64,000 nucleotides of DNA from Paenibacillus sp. FSL H7-0357 (lineage in GTDB: Bacteria > Bacillota > Bacilli > Paenibacillales > Paenibacillaceae): contig NZ_CP009241.1 in assembly GCF_000758525.1 (NCBI RefSeq), positions 6,076,001 to 6,140,000 on the forward strand. The letters run 5' to 3'. A program made the translations under genes and the position numbers. Positions 8,551 through 16,715 of the stretch are shown here, piece by piece. Positions within the stretch are counted from its first letter, which is position 1, and each line of letters opens with the position of its first letter. The notes under the pieces were generated by a model that did no database searches, was not told the DNA's origin, and saw only the letters and a program-made list of their open reading frames with translations.

Positions 8551-10062
8551 ATGGCTTTTTATTATGAACAGCCTTCAAGAACGTTCAGCGAATTTCTGCT
8601 TGTTCCGAACCTGACCACCAAGGATTGTATCCCGGGTAATGTCGATCTTAGAACCCCTGTAACGAAATTCCGCAAGGGTGAAGCGCCAGCGCTTACGATG
8701 AACCTTCCGGTAACCTCCGCCGTGATGCAGGCCGTTTCCGACCACAACATGGCTATCGCTCTGGCCAAAAGCGGAGGAATCTCCTTCATCTATGGCTCCC
8801 AGTCTGTGGAACAGCAGGTTGATATGGTGCGCAGAGTCAAGAAATTCAAGGCAGGCTTTGTCCTCAGCGACTCCAATCTGCGCCCGGAGGATACCCTGCA
8901 GGATGTGCTGGCCCTAAAAGCGCGCAGTGGCCACTCCACCATCGCCATCACGGACAACGGCGAGCCAACCGGCAAGCTGATGGGCATTGTCACCAGCCGT
9001 GATTACCGCGAGAACCGCCTGCCGCCGGAATGCCCGATTACGGAATTCATGACTCCTCTCTCCGCTTTGATCTACGCCGCAGAAGGCATCACTTTAACGG
9101 AAGCCAATGATATGATCTGGGACCATAAGCTGAACTGTCTTCCGATCGTGAACAGCAGCGGCCATCTCGTCTACCTGGTCTTCCGCAAGGACTACGACAG
9201 CCATCAGGAATATCCGCTGGAGCTGCATGACAGCAATAAACAGCTCATCGTCGGTGCCGGCATCAACTCCCGGGATTACAAGGAGCGGGTTCCGGCGCTG
9301 GTCGAAGCAGGAGCAGATGTGCTCTGCATCGATTCCTCCGATGGTTATTCGGAATGGCAGGCAGAGACCATCCATTATATTAAGGATACTTTTGGGGAAT
9401 CGGTAAAGGTGGGTGCCGGGAATGTCGTGGATAAAGAGGGATTCCTCTACCTCGTTGAAGCAGGGGCGGACTTCGTCAAAGTCGGCATCGGCGGCGGCTC
9501 CATCTGCATCACCCGGGAACAAAAAGGTATCGGCAGAGGGCAAGCCTCCTCCGTCATTGAAGTGGCCGCGGCCCGCCAGGAATACTACGAACAGACCGGA
9601 ATTTATGTCCCGATCTGCTCCGACGGCGGCATCGTCCACGATTACCATATCGTCCTTGCCTTAGCCATGGGTGCAGACTTCGTGATGCTGGGCCGCTATT
9701 TCGCCAGATTCGATGAAAGCCCTGGCCGCAAGCTGCTGGTCGGCGGGAACTTTGTCAAAGAATATTGGGGTGAGGGCTCCAGCCGGGCCCGCAACTGGCA
9801 AAGATACGACTTCGGCAACGCCGATAAAGAAAGCAAACTTGAATTCGAGGAAGGTGTCGATTCCTTCATCCCTTATGCCGGCAGACTCAAAGACAACCTG
9901 GATCTCAGCATCAGCAAAATCAAATCGACCATGTGCAACTGCGGCGCTTTAACCATTCCCGGGCTGCAGCAGCATGCCAAAATCACCCTCGTTTCCTCCA
10001 CAACTATTTACGAAGGGGGGGCACATGATGTTATGCTAAAGGAAAAAGACAGAACATCCTGA
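8551..10062 (+). CDS. guaB: IMP dehydrogenase, Tritrichomonas foetus-type
   Basis: This 503-residue enzyme oxidises IMP to XMP with NAD, the committed step to GMP. It has a TIM barrel interrupted by a CBS pair (about residues 100-225: [30 protein letters not shown]). The catalytic loop is [20 protein letters not shown], with nucleophile Cys319. The mobile flap has Arg418-Tyr419 in NWQRYDFG. Length and these three positions equal those known for the T. foetus enzyme (503 residues, Cys319, Arg418, Tyr419). Motifs such as [16 protein letters not shown] and [12 protein letters not shown] also match that clade. Ordinary bacterial GuaB has GPGSICTTR instead. AAGGGAG precedes the ATG. Flanked by two phosphoribosyltransferase genes, it belongs to a purine unit. 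Confidence 0.93.
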   Translation: MAFYYEQPSRTFSEFLLVPNLTTKDCIPGNVDLRTPVTKFRKGEAPALTMNLPVTSAVMQAVSDHNMAIALAKSGGISFIYGSQSVEQQVDMVRRVKKFKAGFVLSDSNLRPEDTLQDVLALKARSGHSTIAITDNGEPTGKLMGIVTSRDYRENRLPPECPITEFMTPLSALIYAAEGITLTEANDMIWDHKLNCLPIVNSSGHLVYLVFRKDYDSHQEYPLELHDSNKQLIVGAGINSRDYKERVPALVEAGADVLCIDSSDGYSEWQAETIHYIKDTFGESVKVGAGNVVDKEGFLYLVEAGADFVKVGIGGGSICITREQKGIGRGQASSVIEVAAARQEYYEQTGIYVPICSDGGIVHDYHIVLALAMGADFVMLGRYFARFDESPGRKLLVGGNFVKEYWGEGSSRARNWQRYDFGNADKESKLEFEEGVDSFIPYAGRLKDNLDLSISKIKSTMCNCGALTIPGLQQHAKITLVSSTTIYEGGAHDVMLKEKDRTS

Positions 10063-10132
10063 TCATTGGCAGCCTGTGAACACAGAAAGGTTGCTGCGGC
10101 GGGATCGTTCTGATTCATAAGGAGCCCACACA

Positions 10133-10660
10133 ATGACGTCATTACAAAAGGTTCTGGTCACCAAAACAGAGCTGCAGCAGAGAGTCCAGGAGCTTGGAGC
10201 AGACATATCACGGGATTACGAAGGAAAGGAGCTGGTGCTCATCGGCATCCTCAAGGGAGCAGCCGTATTTATGGCTGACCTGATGCGCGAGATCACCCTC
10301 CCCATCGGCATGGATTACATGTCCGTATCCAGCTATGGCGCCAGCTCTACCTCAAGCGGCGTCATCACCGTCAAAAAAGACATCGACACCGACATCCGCG
10401 GCAAACATGTCCTCCTCGTCGAGGACATGATCGACACCGGCCTGACCCTGCAGCATCTCAAGCAGCTCTTTGCTCTCCGTGAGGCCGCTAGTGTCCGCAT
10501 CTGCACCATCCTCAGCAAGCCCTCCCGCCGCCTTGCCGACATCCCCATCGACTACTGCGGCATCGAAATCCCCGATGAATTCGTCGTCGGTTACGGATTG
10601 GACTATGCCGAACAATTCCGGAATCTGCCGGAGGTTTGGATTGTGCAGACGGGCGAATAG
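10133..10660 (+). CDS. hpt: hypoxanthine (guanine) phosphoribosyltransferase
   Basis: This 175-residue enzyme forms IMP or GMP from hypoxanthine or guanine and PRPP. The family landmarks are LIGILKGAAVFMADL (residues 36-50), the substrate loop SSYGASSTSSG, the PRPP motif VLLVEDMIDTGLT (residues 93-105) and the C-terminal YGLDYAEQFRNLPEVWI. Its length is normal for bacterial Hpt. AAGGAG lies 8 bases before the ATG. It is last in the purine unit, 70 bases after the IMP dehydrogenase gene. Its product IMP is the substrate of that enzyme, so the unit is a salvage route to guanine nucleotides. Confidence 0.95.
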   Translation: MTSLQKVLVTKTELQQRVQELGADISRDYEGKELVLIGILKGAAVFMADLMREITLPIGMDYMSVSSYGASSTSSGVITVKKDIDTDIRGKHVLLVEDMIDTGLTLQHLKQLFALREAASVRICTILSKPSRRLADIPIDYCGIEIPDEFVVGYGLDYAEQFRNLPEVWIVQTGE

Positions 10661-10665
10661 GGGGC

Positions 10666-10708
10666 AGCAAAAAGAGCCGGAACTTTTTAAGTGCCGGCTC
10701 TTTTTGCT
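10666..10708. terminator. bidirectional terminator between hpt and the Van-like genes
   Basis: A 15-base perfect stem (AGCAAAAAGAGCCGG and its complement) has A-rich and T-rich arms, so it can act in both directions. It closes hpt on the plus strand and the converging vanZ-side transcript on the minus strand. Confidence 0.85.
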
Positions 10709-10727
10709 GTAATGGGTTCATAAGGCT

Positions 10728-10949
10728 TTATTGGACCTGGTGACGCTTAAAGGCGCGCCCGACAAAGGGGATGCATACCGCGCTTATAACAACATAAACA
10801 ACAATCCTCATAGTGATAATATCTACGGTCAAGCCCCGTTCGCTCCCAGCAGGCCATACACTCCTGGTTTCATCTTTATCGCCATTTGATCGACCGCTGT
10901 TTTGCATCCATTGTTTGGATTGAGTTTTTCTTTTGTCTGTTATTTTCAT
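10728..10949 (-). CDS. possible small membrane protein after vanZ
   Basis: A 73-residue frame begins inside the 3' end of the vanZ-like gene. It has a charged N-terminal half and one hydrophobic segment, MRIVVYVVISAVCIPFVG, followed by a basic tail, as in a single-pass protein. It overlaps vanZ by about 74 bases and has no strong ribosome site, so it may be chance. I do not recognise a family. Confidence 0.35.
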   Translation of the reverse strand: MKITDKRKTQSKQWMQNSGRSNGDKDETRSVWPAGSERGLTVDIITMRIVVYVVISAVCIPFVGRAFKRHQVQ

Positions 10950-11493
10950 TGCCTAACAACTTCTCCCACCCGCTTGTACGTTGAAAGCAGAGGGATAAAA
11001 AAGCAAATACGGCATATCCGAGTATACCTCCCAAGAGGTTCAGAATTATATCATCAATGTCTGCGGAGGCTCCGATAAAATATTGCGAAAATTCGATACA
11101 AAAGCTCCAGAAAAAAATCACCAACACAGTTCTCCCAAAGGCTCGCGCCCATGAAAATACACTTGGCACAAAAAATCCACAGGGGATAAACATGATGATA
11201 TTAGCATAGACCTGCACAATCGCTTTATCCGGCGACATTCCCCCTGACTCATTTAACCAGCGTAAAGGGATCAGATTCAAGTGATGTTGCGCCGGATGAA
11301 ATGCTTCTTCTCCCCATGCTGAAATTATGGTGGCGTACAACACTATAAAACTGCACGCAGCAAATAACAAAAAGCACAACTGCCGGATTACATTTACCCG
11401 TCTCCTCAACAAAAAGAATACCGGCAAATATAAGATGGCGAGAGCCCCAATGATAATGCCCCCTATTATAAAGTAACCCAGTAAATCATTCAT
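10876..11493 (-). CDS. vanZ: VanZ-family membrane protein
   Basis: This 205-residue protein has about five hydrophobic segments and the VanZ-family pattern: HHLNLIPLRWL, YANIIMFIPCGFFVP, FFWSFCIEFSQYFIG and SADIDDIILNLLGGILGY. ATG 11493 is used because GGAGGT lies 4 bases before it; an upstream ATG at 11505 lies within that ribosome site. It overlaps the end of the kinase gene by 8 bases, so it is translated from the vanR-vanS transcript. In Tn1546, VanZ gives low-level teicoplanin resistance. The molecular function is not settled, and no vanHAX genes are nearby. Confidence 0.85.
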   Translation of the reverse strand: MNDLLGYFIIGGIIIGALAILYLPVFFLLRRRVNVIRQLCFLLFAACSFIVLYATIISAWGEEAFHPAQHHLNLIPLRWLNESGGMSPDKAIVQVYANIIMFIPCGFFVPSVFSWARAFGRTVLVIFFWSFCIEFSQYFIGASADIDDIILNLLGGILGYAVFAFLSLCFQRTSGWEKLLGNENNRQKKNSIQTMDAKQRSIKWR

Positions 11494-12631
11494 AGTGACC
11501 TCCATGTGAAGTGAGCGGTATCTTTACGCTAAATACGGTTTTCCCATTTTCACTCTGCATCCCGATCTGCCCCTCATGCCGCATTATTATTTCTTTGGCA
11601 ATGGCCAGGCCCAAGCCTGCACCTCCCGTATTCGTTGAACGGGCATCATCCAATCGGTAGAACTTATCAAAGATACTGTTTTGCTTATCAGGCGGTATGG
11701 TTTGCCCGGTGTTCGTAAAGGTAATGTTGGCCATACCCTCATGGGCTTTTGCCGCCACCTCAATCGTGCTGTTATCGTCACTGTATGCAACGGCATTTTT
11801 CAAAATGTTATTAAAAACCCGCGCCAGCTTATCTGCATCACCATAAACGGTTATCGTATCCTCGGCGTCAATAACCATCTTTTTTCCGGCAGTCGTGAGC
11901 GAGGGATAAAATTCATCCGGCATTTGTATCAGCATATAAGAGATGTCAACGTTCTGTTTGTTGAGCTGGAGCGTTTGCTGGTTATACCTTTCGACTTCAA
12001 AAAAATCATGGATAAGACGCTCCAAATGATACGCCTTATCCAAAGTGATTTTCATATATTTCTCTTGTTGCTCCTTCGGCATATCGGAAGCTTCGTTAAG
12101 TAAACTCAAATATCCAATGACGGAAGTAAGCGGCGTTTTTATATCATGAGCCAGATACATGACCAAATCTCTTTTGTTCTGCTCTGCCACCTGTACTTCC
12201 AGTTCACGTTTTTTGAGGGTTTGCTTCACAAAAATCAGTTTCTGCTCCATTGAGGACATCTCCGGTGATAGCGTAATATCTGCTTCATCCTTAATTAAGG
12301 CATCCATTCCTGCATTGACTTCATTAAAATATTTTGTAAACCAGGATAAAGAAAAATAGAAAAAAATAAGAAAAAAGACCGATATCGCTATCAGCATTAT
12401 GATTTCCCAATGATCACGGAAAGTACTTTCGTAAATCGAAAGGGCATCGCTATATTCGTAACCAAAAACATGTTGTAATAACAGAACGCCTCCCTCACCC
12501 AGTCGTCCTCGAACTAGTAAATATAGAATATCCACTGCGATGATAGCAAGAATTATCAAAATCAGCATTCGAATGAATACTTTCATCCTTAACTTTGCAT
12601 AGTTCATCTGAATATGGGTTTTACTTTTCAA
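11486..12631 (-). CDS. vanS: VanS-like sensor histidine kinase
   Basis: A membrane sensor kinase of 381 residues. Two transmembrane segments (about residues 20-40 and 76-96) flank a short external loop of about 35 residues. Then come a linker, the H-box LAHDIKTPLTSVIGYL with His162, and the ATPase boxes NNILKNAVAY and GGAGLGLAIAKEI. Sequence and the small sensor loop closely resemble VanS of Tn1546, including the N-terminal LKSK/LKNK stretch and the SLLNEA/SLLDEA match. A TTG at 12631 is chosen because it overlaps the vanR stop by 11 bases and lies just after a G-rich stretch; this arrangement parallels Tn1546. The signal may be a glycopeptide or envelope stress. Confidence 0.85.
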   Translation of the reverse strand: MKSKTHIQMNYAKLRMKVFIRMLILIILAIIAVDILYLLVRGRLGEGGVLLLQHVFGYEYSDALSIYESTFRDHWEIIMLIAISVFFLIFFYFSLSWFTKYFNEVNAGMDALIKDEADITLSPEMSSMEQKLIFVKQTLKKRELEVQVAEQNKRDLVMYLAHDIKTPLTSVIGYLSLLNEASDMPKEQQEKYMKITLDKAYHLERLIHDFFEVERYNQQTLQLNKQNVDISYMLIQMPDEFYPSLTTAGKKMVIDAEDTITVYGDADKLARVFNNILKNAVAYSDDNSTIEVAAKAHEGMANITFTNTGQTIPPDKQNSIFDKFYRLDDARSTNTGGAGLGLAIAKEIIMRHEGQIGMQSENGKTVFSVKIPLTSHGGHYE

Positions 12632-13316
12632 TTTTATACCCCACCCCCCATATCGTTCGGATCCATTTCGGATTATCCACCGAATCATTCATTTTTTCGC
12701 GCAAATGCCTGATATGAACAGTGATGGTATTATTATTTTTATTGTAATATTCATCGCCCCAAATCACGTGAAATAATTGTTCCGAGCTGATGACTTTGCC
12801 TTTATTCTCACAAAGGACCCGTAAGATTGAAAATTCTGTAGGTGTAAGAGATAACTGTTTTTCGTTCAGCCAGCACTCATGGGTGTTCACATCCAGAACC
12901 AGGCCGGAATAGGCTATGACCGTTTCATCAGGCACTGGCATGGACTTGTATTTCTTATATCTGCGCAATTGCGCCTTTACCCGCGCGACCATCTCAAGCG
13001 GACGAAACGGTTTGGTAATATAATCGTCTGCCCCCATCGTAAGGCCAGTAATCTGGTCTGTTTCTTCATCCTTAGCCGTAAGCATTATAATAGGAAAATT
13101 ATGATTTTCCCGAATGCGCTGGCAGATGGTAAAACCGTTAATATCCGGAAGCATAACATCCAGAATTGCTAAATCCACATGTTCATTCTCAATATACTTG
13201 AGGGCATCCTGCCCATTATAAAACTTATGAACATTGAAATTTTCATTTCTTAAGTAGATTTCGATCAGATCGGTGATGGCCTGCTCATCATCCACCACCA
13301 GAATATTATCAGTCAC
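12621..13316 (-). CDS. vanR: VanR-like OmpR-family response regulator
   Basis: A 231-residue regulator with a receiver domain (DDEQ acidic pair; phospho-acceptor Asp53 in LAILDVMLPD; Lys of ADDYITKPF) and a C-terminal OmpR winged helix (TPTEFSILRVLCENKG ... TVHIRHLREKM ... WGVGYKIEK). The receiver and linker, RPLEMVARVKAQLRRYKKYK, are very close to Tn1546 VanR. GTG at 13316 is preferred, since an AGGTGA site lies upstream and the product then begins MTDNILVVDDE like VanR. The longer start at 13337 has no ribosome site. It is the first gene of vanR-vanS-vanZ. An imperfect inverted repeat, CTTAAGATAATCCTAAG (13404-13420), lies upstream and may be its own operator. Confidence 0.88.
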   Translation of the reverse strand: MTDNILVVDDEQAITDLIEIYLRNENFNVHKFYNGQDALKYIENEHVDLAILDVMLPDINGFTICQRIRENHNFPIIMLTAKDEETDQITGLTMGADDYITKPFRPLEMVARVKAQLRRYKKYKSMPVPDETVIAYSGLVLDVNTHECWLNEKQLSLTPTEFSILRVLCENKGKVISSEQLFHVIWGDEYYNKNNNTITVHIRHLREKMNDSVDNPKWIRTIWGVGYKIEK

Positions 13317-13444
13317 TGTGGGATCACCTGCCTTCACTGCATGAAATATACTTATTGTACCAGAAAACGGAAAGGGCTTATGTTGTTTTTTTCTTGTTTA
13401 ATTCTTAAGATAATCCTAAGGTTAGCTGAATTCCCCACATAAAG

Positions 13445-13473
13445 AAGGCTGTCGAAACTTTCTCGACAGCCTT
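13445..13473 (-). terminator. terminator of the acyltransferase pair
   Basis: A perfect 11-base stem AAGGCTGTCGA / TCGACAGCCTT with a short loop and a modest T-rich tail on the minus strand. It lies 16 bases past the stop of the gene at 13489-14526. Confidence 0.75.
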
Positions 13474-13488
13474 ACATTTTGAATGCAA

Positions 13489-14526
13489 TCACGAAGTAGT
13501 TACTGGTATTGTACCGGACTTCACTCTGGCGCTGAACCCGGCAACTGCTTTTTTCAATAGTAAGGCCAGTCCCAACGTAATGAGAATACAAATCGCATTC
13601 AGAACAAGGTCGTTCACCTGCAGGTTCAGGCTTCTCCGGAGATCTGTCAACATCTTGAGCATTCTTTCATGAAGCAGATAAATCTCCAGACTATGCGTGC
13701 CGCAGAATGAGAGGAAGGAATAACGGGTCCATTTACGCTCTGCCATCCAGTGCAGTACTCCCGCCGCCAAGATGCATAAAGGCAGTGTAATCAGAATAAA
13801 AGGATACCACCACAGTCCATAACTCCATACATAGTCCTGCAGATATTTCTGGCTAACTACCAGCAGCAATATACCTGAGACAAACACTGCAAGATGCATG
13901 ATTAGACTCAGCCGCGAGATTGCCCGTTTTTGATCGATAAGGTATCCAACAAACACGCCTACACAGAATATCGGAATTCTTATCGTAAAAATCAGCAAAT
14001 AGGAGAGCGAAGTTCCAGATAGAACTACGCTGAGCAGTATTCCAAGAAGGCTGGCCACAGCAACGGCAATCACCTTATTCCGCCCCCTGAAAAAATACAT
14101 AAACAGCGGCGTAAGCAAATACAACACCAATAGTGCAGGGACGTACCAGTCAAACCGGCTGTCCAGCCCGAGCCAAAAGCTAAGCGTCGTCAGATTCAGA
14201 AGGACCTCTGTAAAGGACATCTCACCGATCCCCCAATACAGAAGACAAAATAACAGCACCACCGGAAGATACGTTGGCAGAATCCGCTGCAGCCGTCTTT
14301 TGTAAAAGGTAGCCGTGCTGACATTTCCGCGATAGGCATAATATAACCCCAAACCCGAAACCAGCAGAAAGATATCGACTCCACCGTACCCATAGGCTTG
14401 CAAGGTGCCGAGAACCGGCACGGAGGATGCATTAATCGTCGAATGATACAGCACCACCCACAGAATCGCCAGTCCCATGAGTTGGGTACGATACGTGCTG
14501 ATCAGCTTATAATTAAGCTTTGTCAT
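13489..14526 (-). CDS. acyltransferase-3-family membrane protein
   Basis: A 345-residue protein with about ten hydrophobic segments. The N-terminus, STYRTQLMGLAILWVVLYHS, carries the Arg-then-His pattern of acyltransferase 3 (OafA-type) proteins; YGGVDIFLLVSGLGLYYAY is the usual second motif, and RRLQRILPTY follows it. The family transfers acyl groups (often acetyl) from the cytosol to carbohydrates or lipids outside. Its acceptor here is unknown; cell-wall or exopolysaccharide O-acylation is possible, given the neighbouring capsule locus. It overlaps the previous gene by 14 bases and is translationally coupled to it. Confidence 0.82.
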   Translation of the reverse strand: MTKLNYKLISTYRTQLMGLAILWVVLYHSTINASSVPVLGTLQAYGYGGVDIFLLVSGLGLYYAYRGNVSTATFYKRRLQRILPTYLPVVLLFCLLYWGIGEMSFTEVLLNLTTLSFWLGLDSRFDWYVPALLVLYLLTPLFMYFFRGRNKVIAVAVASLLGILLSVVLSGTSLSYLLIFTIRIPIFCVGVFVGYLIDQKRAISRLSLIMHLAVFVSGILLLVVSQKYLQDYVWSYGLWWYPFILITLPLCILAAGVLHWMAERKWTRYSFLSFCGTHSLEIYLLHERMLKMLTDLRRSLNLQVNDLVLNAICILITLGLALLLKKAVAGFSARVKSGTIPVTTS

Positions 14527-15613
14527 GGATAACCTCCTGAAGCGCCGGCAGCTGGCGGGAAGAGGGGCTCGCAGGCATTAGACTGGAAAGTTTCTTGTAA
14601 TTCAGCGAAAAGAGAATGCCAAGCGAAGCTTCCGCAAGAATGATTAAATCCCGATTAGAAATCACCAGCGGAATCGCAACCACACTAATGACGATAAGAA
14701 CCCAAACCGCCGGATACCCCATATACGGCTCGATGAAGCGGCCCAGCCACAGCAGGACTCTCATCGCCACATAAGTGCCGACCAGTGCCAGACACCATAT
14801 CCACACAATATACAGGCGGCCCAGCCCAAGCCGGTCAAAGGCCAAGATCAAGATCAGATGGGTAAATAGAAATAGAAATGAATGCTTACCGAAATAGAGC
14901 ATCAGATTACTGGGAGCATAGCTTTTTTTCCTTCTGAAGAGATAAAAGACCCCGAACAATACAAACAAAGACAGCAGAAGATAGTTCACAGACATATTGT
15001 ATTTGATAAAATCCGCTTCACGCACTCCACCGTAACTGGATATCACGAGCAGTGCCCCGGCTACAAGAGCTCCAATAAGGTTCACGTGGTTACTGCACCG
15101 ATATGCGAAGATCCCGGCCACAAATGCAAACATCCATGGGAAATAGGTAAACCCAACAGTTTCTGTGAACAGTATGGATTTAAACGGGAAGTCCGGCAAT
15201 AGACTGCCAATGAAAAAATGCACCAAAAAAACAAGCAACGCCAATAGGAGATATAAATAGAGTGAAGGTTTCAAATATTTCTCTATGAGGTATACACTCA
15301 GCACTCCGAGTGCAATGATCTGGGGAACATCCATTACCGAAAACGCCTGAACCTCCGGTTTCCACATGAGATTATAGGAGAAACCGATGACAGCGAACAA
15401 CACGTAGAAGCTAAGCAGCGACCTGAAGCTTTTCCTTCGAACCTGCAAGGTGGTCGTCACCCCCGAGACAGCAAAGAAAAATACAGGGGCCAAACCGGCA
15501 ATAATCTGAAACACCCGCTCATTGCCATTAAAATAAAGCGGAATATGGGCCACAATCATCAAAATACAGCTAATCCCCTTAATAGCATCCAATGAATAGT
15601 CATATTCCTTCAT
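14513..15613 (-). CDS. multi-pass acyltransferase-like membrane protein
   Basis: A 366-residue protein with about ten transmembrane segments. The N-terminal part, DYSLDAIKGISCILMIVAHI, is typical of acyltransferase-3 or NAG-acetyltransferase-like proteins (basic residue in helix 1, His near its end). The following FFFAVSGVTTTLQVRRKSF also fits. The ATG at 15613 follows a GAGGAGAGTGAGGGGA stretch. It is first of a two-gene unit whose products may act together on one acceptor. No soluble catalytic domain is present. Confidence 0.72.
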   Translation of the reverse strand: MKEYDYSLDAIKGISCILMIVAHIPLYFNGNERVFQIIAGLAPVFFFAVSGVTTTLQVRRKSFRSLLSFYVLFAVIGFSYNLMWKPEVQAFSVMDVPQIIALGVLSVYLIEKYLKPSLYLYLLLALLVFLVHFFIGSLLPDFPFKSILFTETVGFTYFPWMFAFVAGIFAYRCSNHVNLIGALVAGALLVISSYGGVREADFIKYNMSVNYLLLSLFVLFGVFYLFRRKKSYAPSNLMLYFGKHSFLFLFTHLILILAFDRLGLGRLYIVWIWCLALVGTYVAMRVLLWLGRFIEPYMGYPAVWVLIVISVVAIPLVISNRDLIILAEASLGILFSLNYKKLSSLMPASPSSRQLPALQEVIHDKA

Positions 15614-15668
15614 TCCCCTCACTCTCCTCCCCCTTTATTTGACTTTCTTATAGAGTACTTTCTTATAG

Positions 15669-15696
15669 AGTATAAGACGGAATTCATAACTTTCCA
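15669..15696 (-). promoter_or_regulatory. probable promoter of the acyltransferase pair
   Basis: On the minus strand TGGAAA (691-696 of the 15,000 block) is followed after 16 bases by TATACT (15669-15674). Directly downstream is a perfect 15-base tandem duplication, ACTCTATAAGAAAGT twice (about 15652-15681), part of which overlaps the -10. Confidence 0.5.
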
Positions 15697-16091
15697 TCAC
15701 TCTAAAGTGTAAGATTGGGTTGTGGGGGGAATGTGCAAAGCATGGAAGTGTTACATGAAAAAAAACAGAACATAACATCAAAACAAAACGGAGGCTACTT
15801 AAGCCCCCGTTCCACTGCGCTGCCTGCCTACCAGCTTCCGCCGATTCGATCCACGCTTCACCCACAACCGATCCGCATCATCACGATAGAACCAGATATG
15901 CATCCATCTCAAAGGTGTCCAGACTTCCTTAAATAAATAATTAGGCAAGGAATTCTCCCCTATCACAACAGTATAGATATAATCCTTATTATAGATCGGG
16001 ATACCTAATTTGTTTGTCGGTTGGTGGGAGTGAAGTTAGGAATAGTATTAATAGTTTTGTCGACTGATAGTATAGAATGATTTAGAACAAT
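15697..16091. other. non-coding boundary of the polysaccharide locus
   Basis: Between the acyltransferase promoter and the last gene of the polysaccharide locus no convincing gene is seen. There is an imperfect hairpin near 15787-15811 (AACGGAGGCT / AGCCCCCGTT) that could end transcription. From about 15,950 leftward-transcribed sequence becomes AT-rich, marking the edge of the cassette. Confidence 0.45.
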
Positions 16092-16715
16092 TTATCGAAA
16101 CCAACGCTTGATCTGCTCTAATGCATCTTTAGCCTCAGGCCCGTTATAACCGAATACATTGCCTATCATCTTAGTGTACTCGTTAAAGGTTGTTTCCCGA
16201 CTATAACGATCACTCCACCAACGTTTGGCATTGTATCCGGATTCCGAACCTACATAGGCAAGCTCAATACCAGACTTTTTATAAACATGATCGAAAAGAA
16301 ACTTCACACGCCGCATGTGAAAATCCGAAGACACAACAATAGCGGATGTAAAACCATGCTGTTTCATAATTGGAAGTGTTAGCTCGGCGTTCTGATAGGT
16401 GCTCAATGCTGCATTTTCGGTTAGAATAGCCTCTTTCGGTATACCTAAAGTAAGAGCGGTTTGGAGCATGTCGCCGGAATTGCTTGTTACCTCCTTAAAG
16501 TTTGAGAGGAGTAGGTAAGGAGCGTAGCCATCATTATACAACTTTGCTCCCTTTTCAATCCTCCCTGTTCCACCGCTTAGTACGATAATTACATCTGATT
16601 CTAAAGGAGATGCGATTAGTATCAGTAATCTTCCAGCTATAAAGAAAAAAAACGCTAATAAAAGAAAAATTAAAAAAAGACATCTGAGGGTCCTTTTGCT
16701 CCGTAATTTATTCAC
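16092..16715 (-). CDS. DUF218/YdcF-like membrane-anchored protein
   Basis: A 207-residue protein with one N-terminal transmembrane segment (about residues 10-35) and an extracytoplasmic DUF218 (SanA/YdcF/ElyC) domain. Motifs are VIIVLSGGTGRIEKGAKLYNDG, LLLSN, TENAALSTYQNA and AIVVSSDFHMRR. Family members act in envelope or polysaccharide metabolism, but the reaction is not established. It overlaps the stop of the UDP-glucose dehydrogenase gene by 4 bases and is the last gene of the long minus-strand polysaccharide locus. Confidence 0.8.
   Translation of the reverse strand: MNKLRSKRTLRCLFLIFLLLAFFFFIAGRLLILIASPLESDVIIVLSGGTGRIEKGAKLYNDGYAPYLLLSNFKEVTSNSGDMLQTALTLGIPKEAILTENAALSTYQNAELTLPIMKQHGFTSAIVVSSDFHMRRVKFLFDHVYKKSGIELAYVGSESGYNAKRWWSDRYSRETTFNEYTKMIGNVFGYNGPEAKDALEQIKRWFR

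Noticed and set aside
15635..15865. 76-residue minus-strand frame upstream of the acyltransferase pair
   Set aside because: It runs through the promoter and the 15-base duplication, and has no ribosome site or recognisable family.
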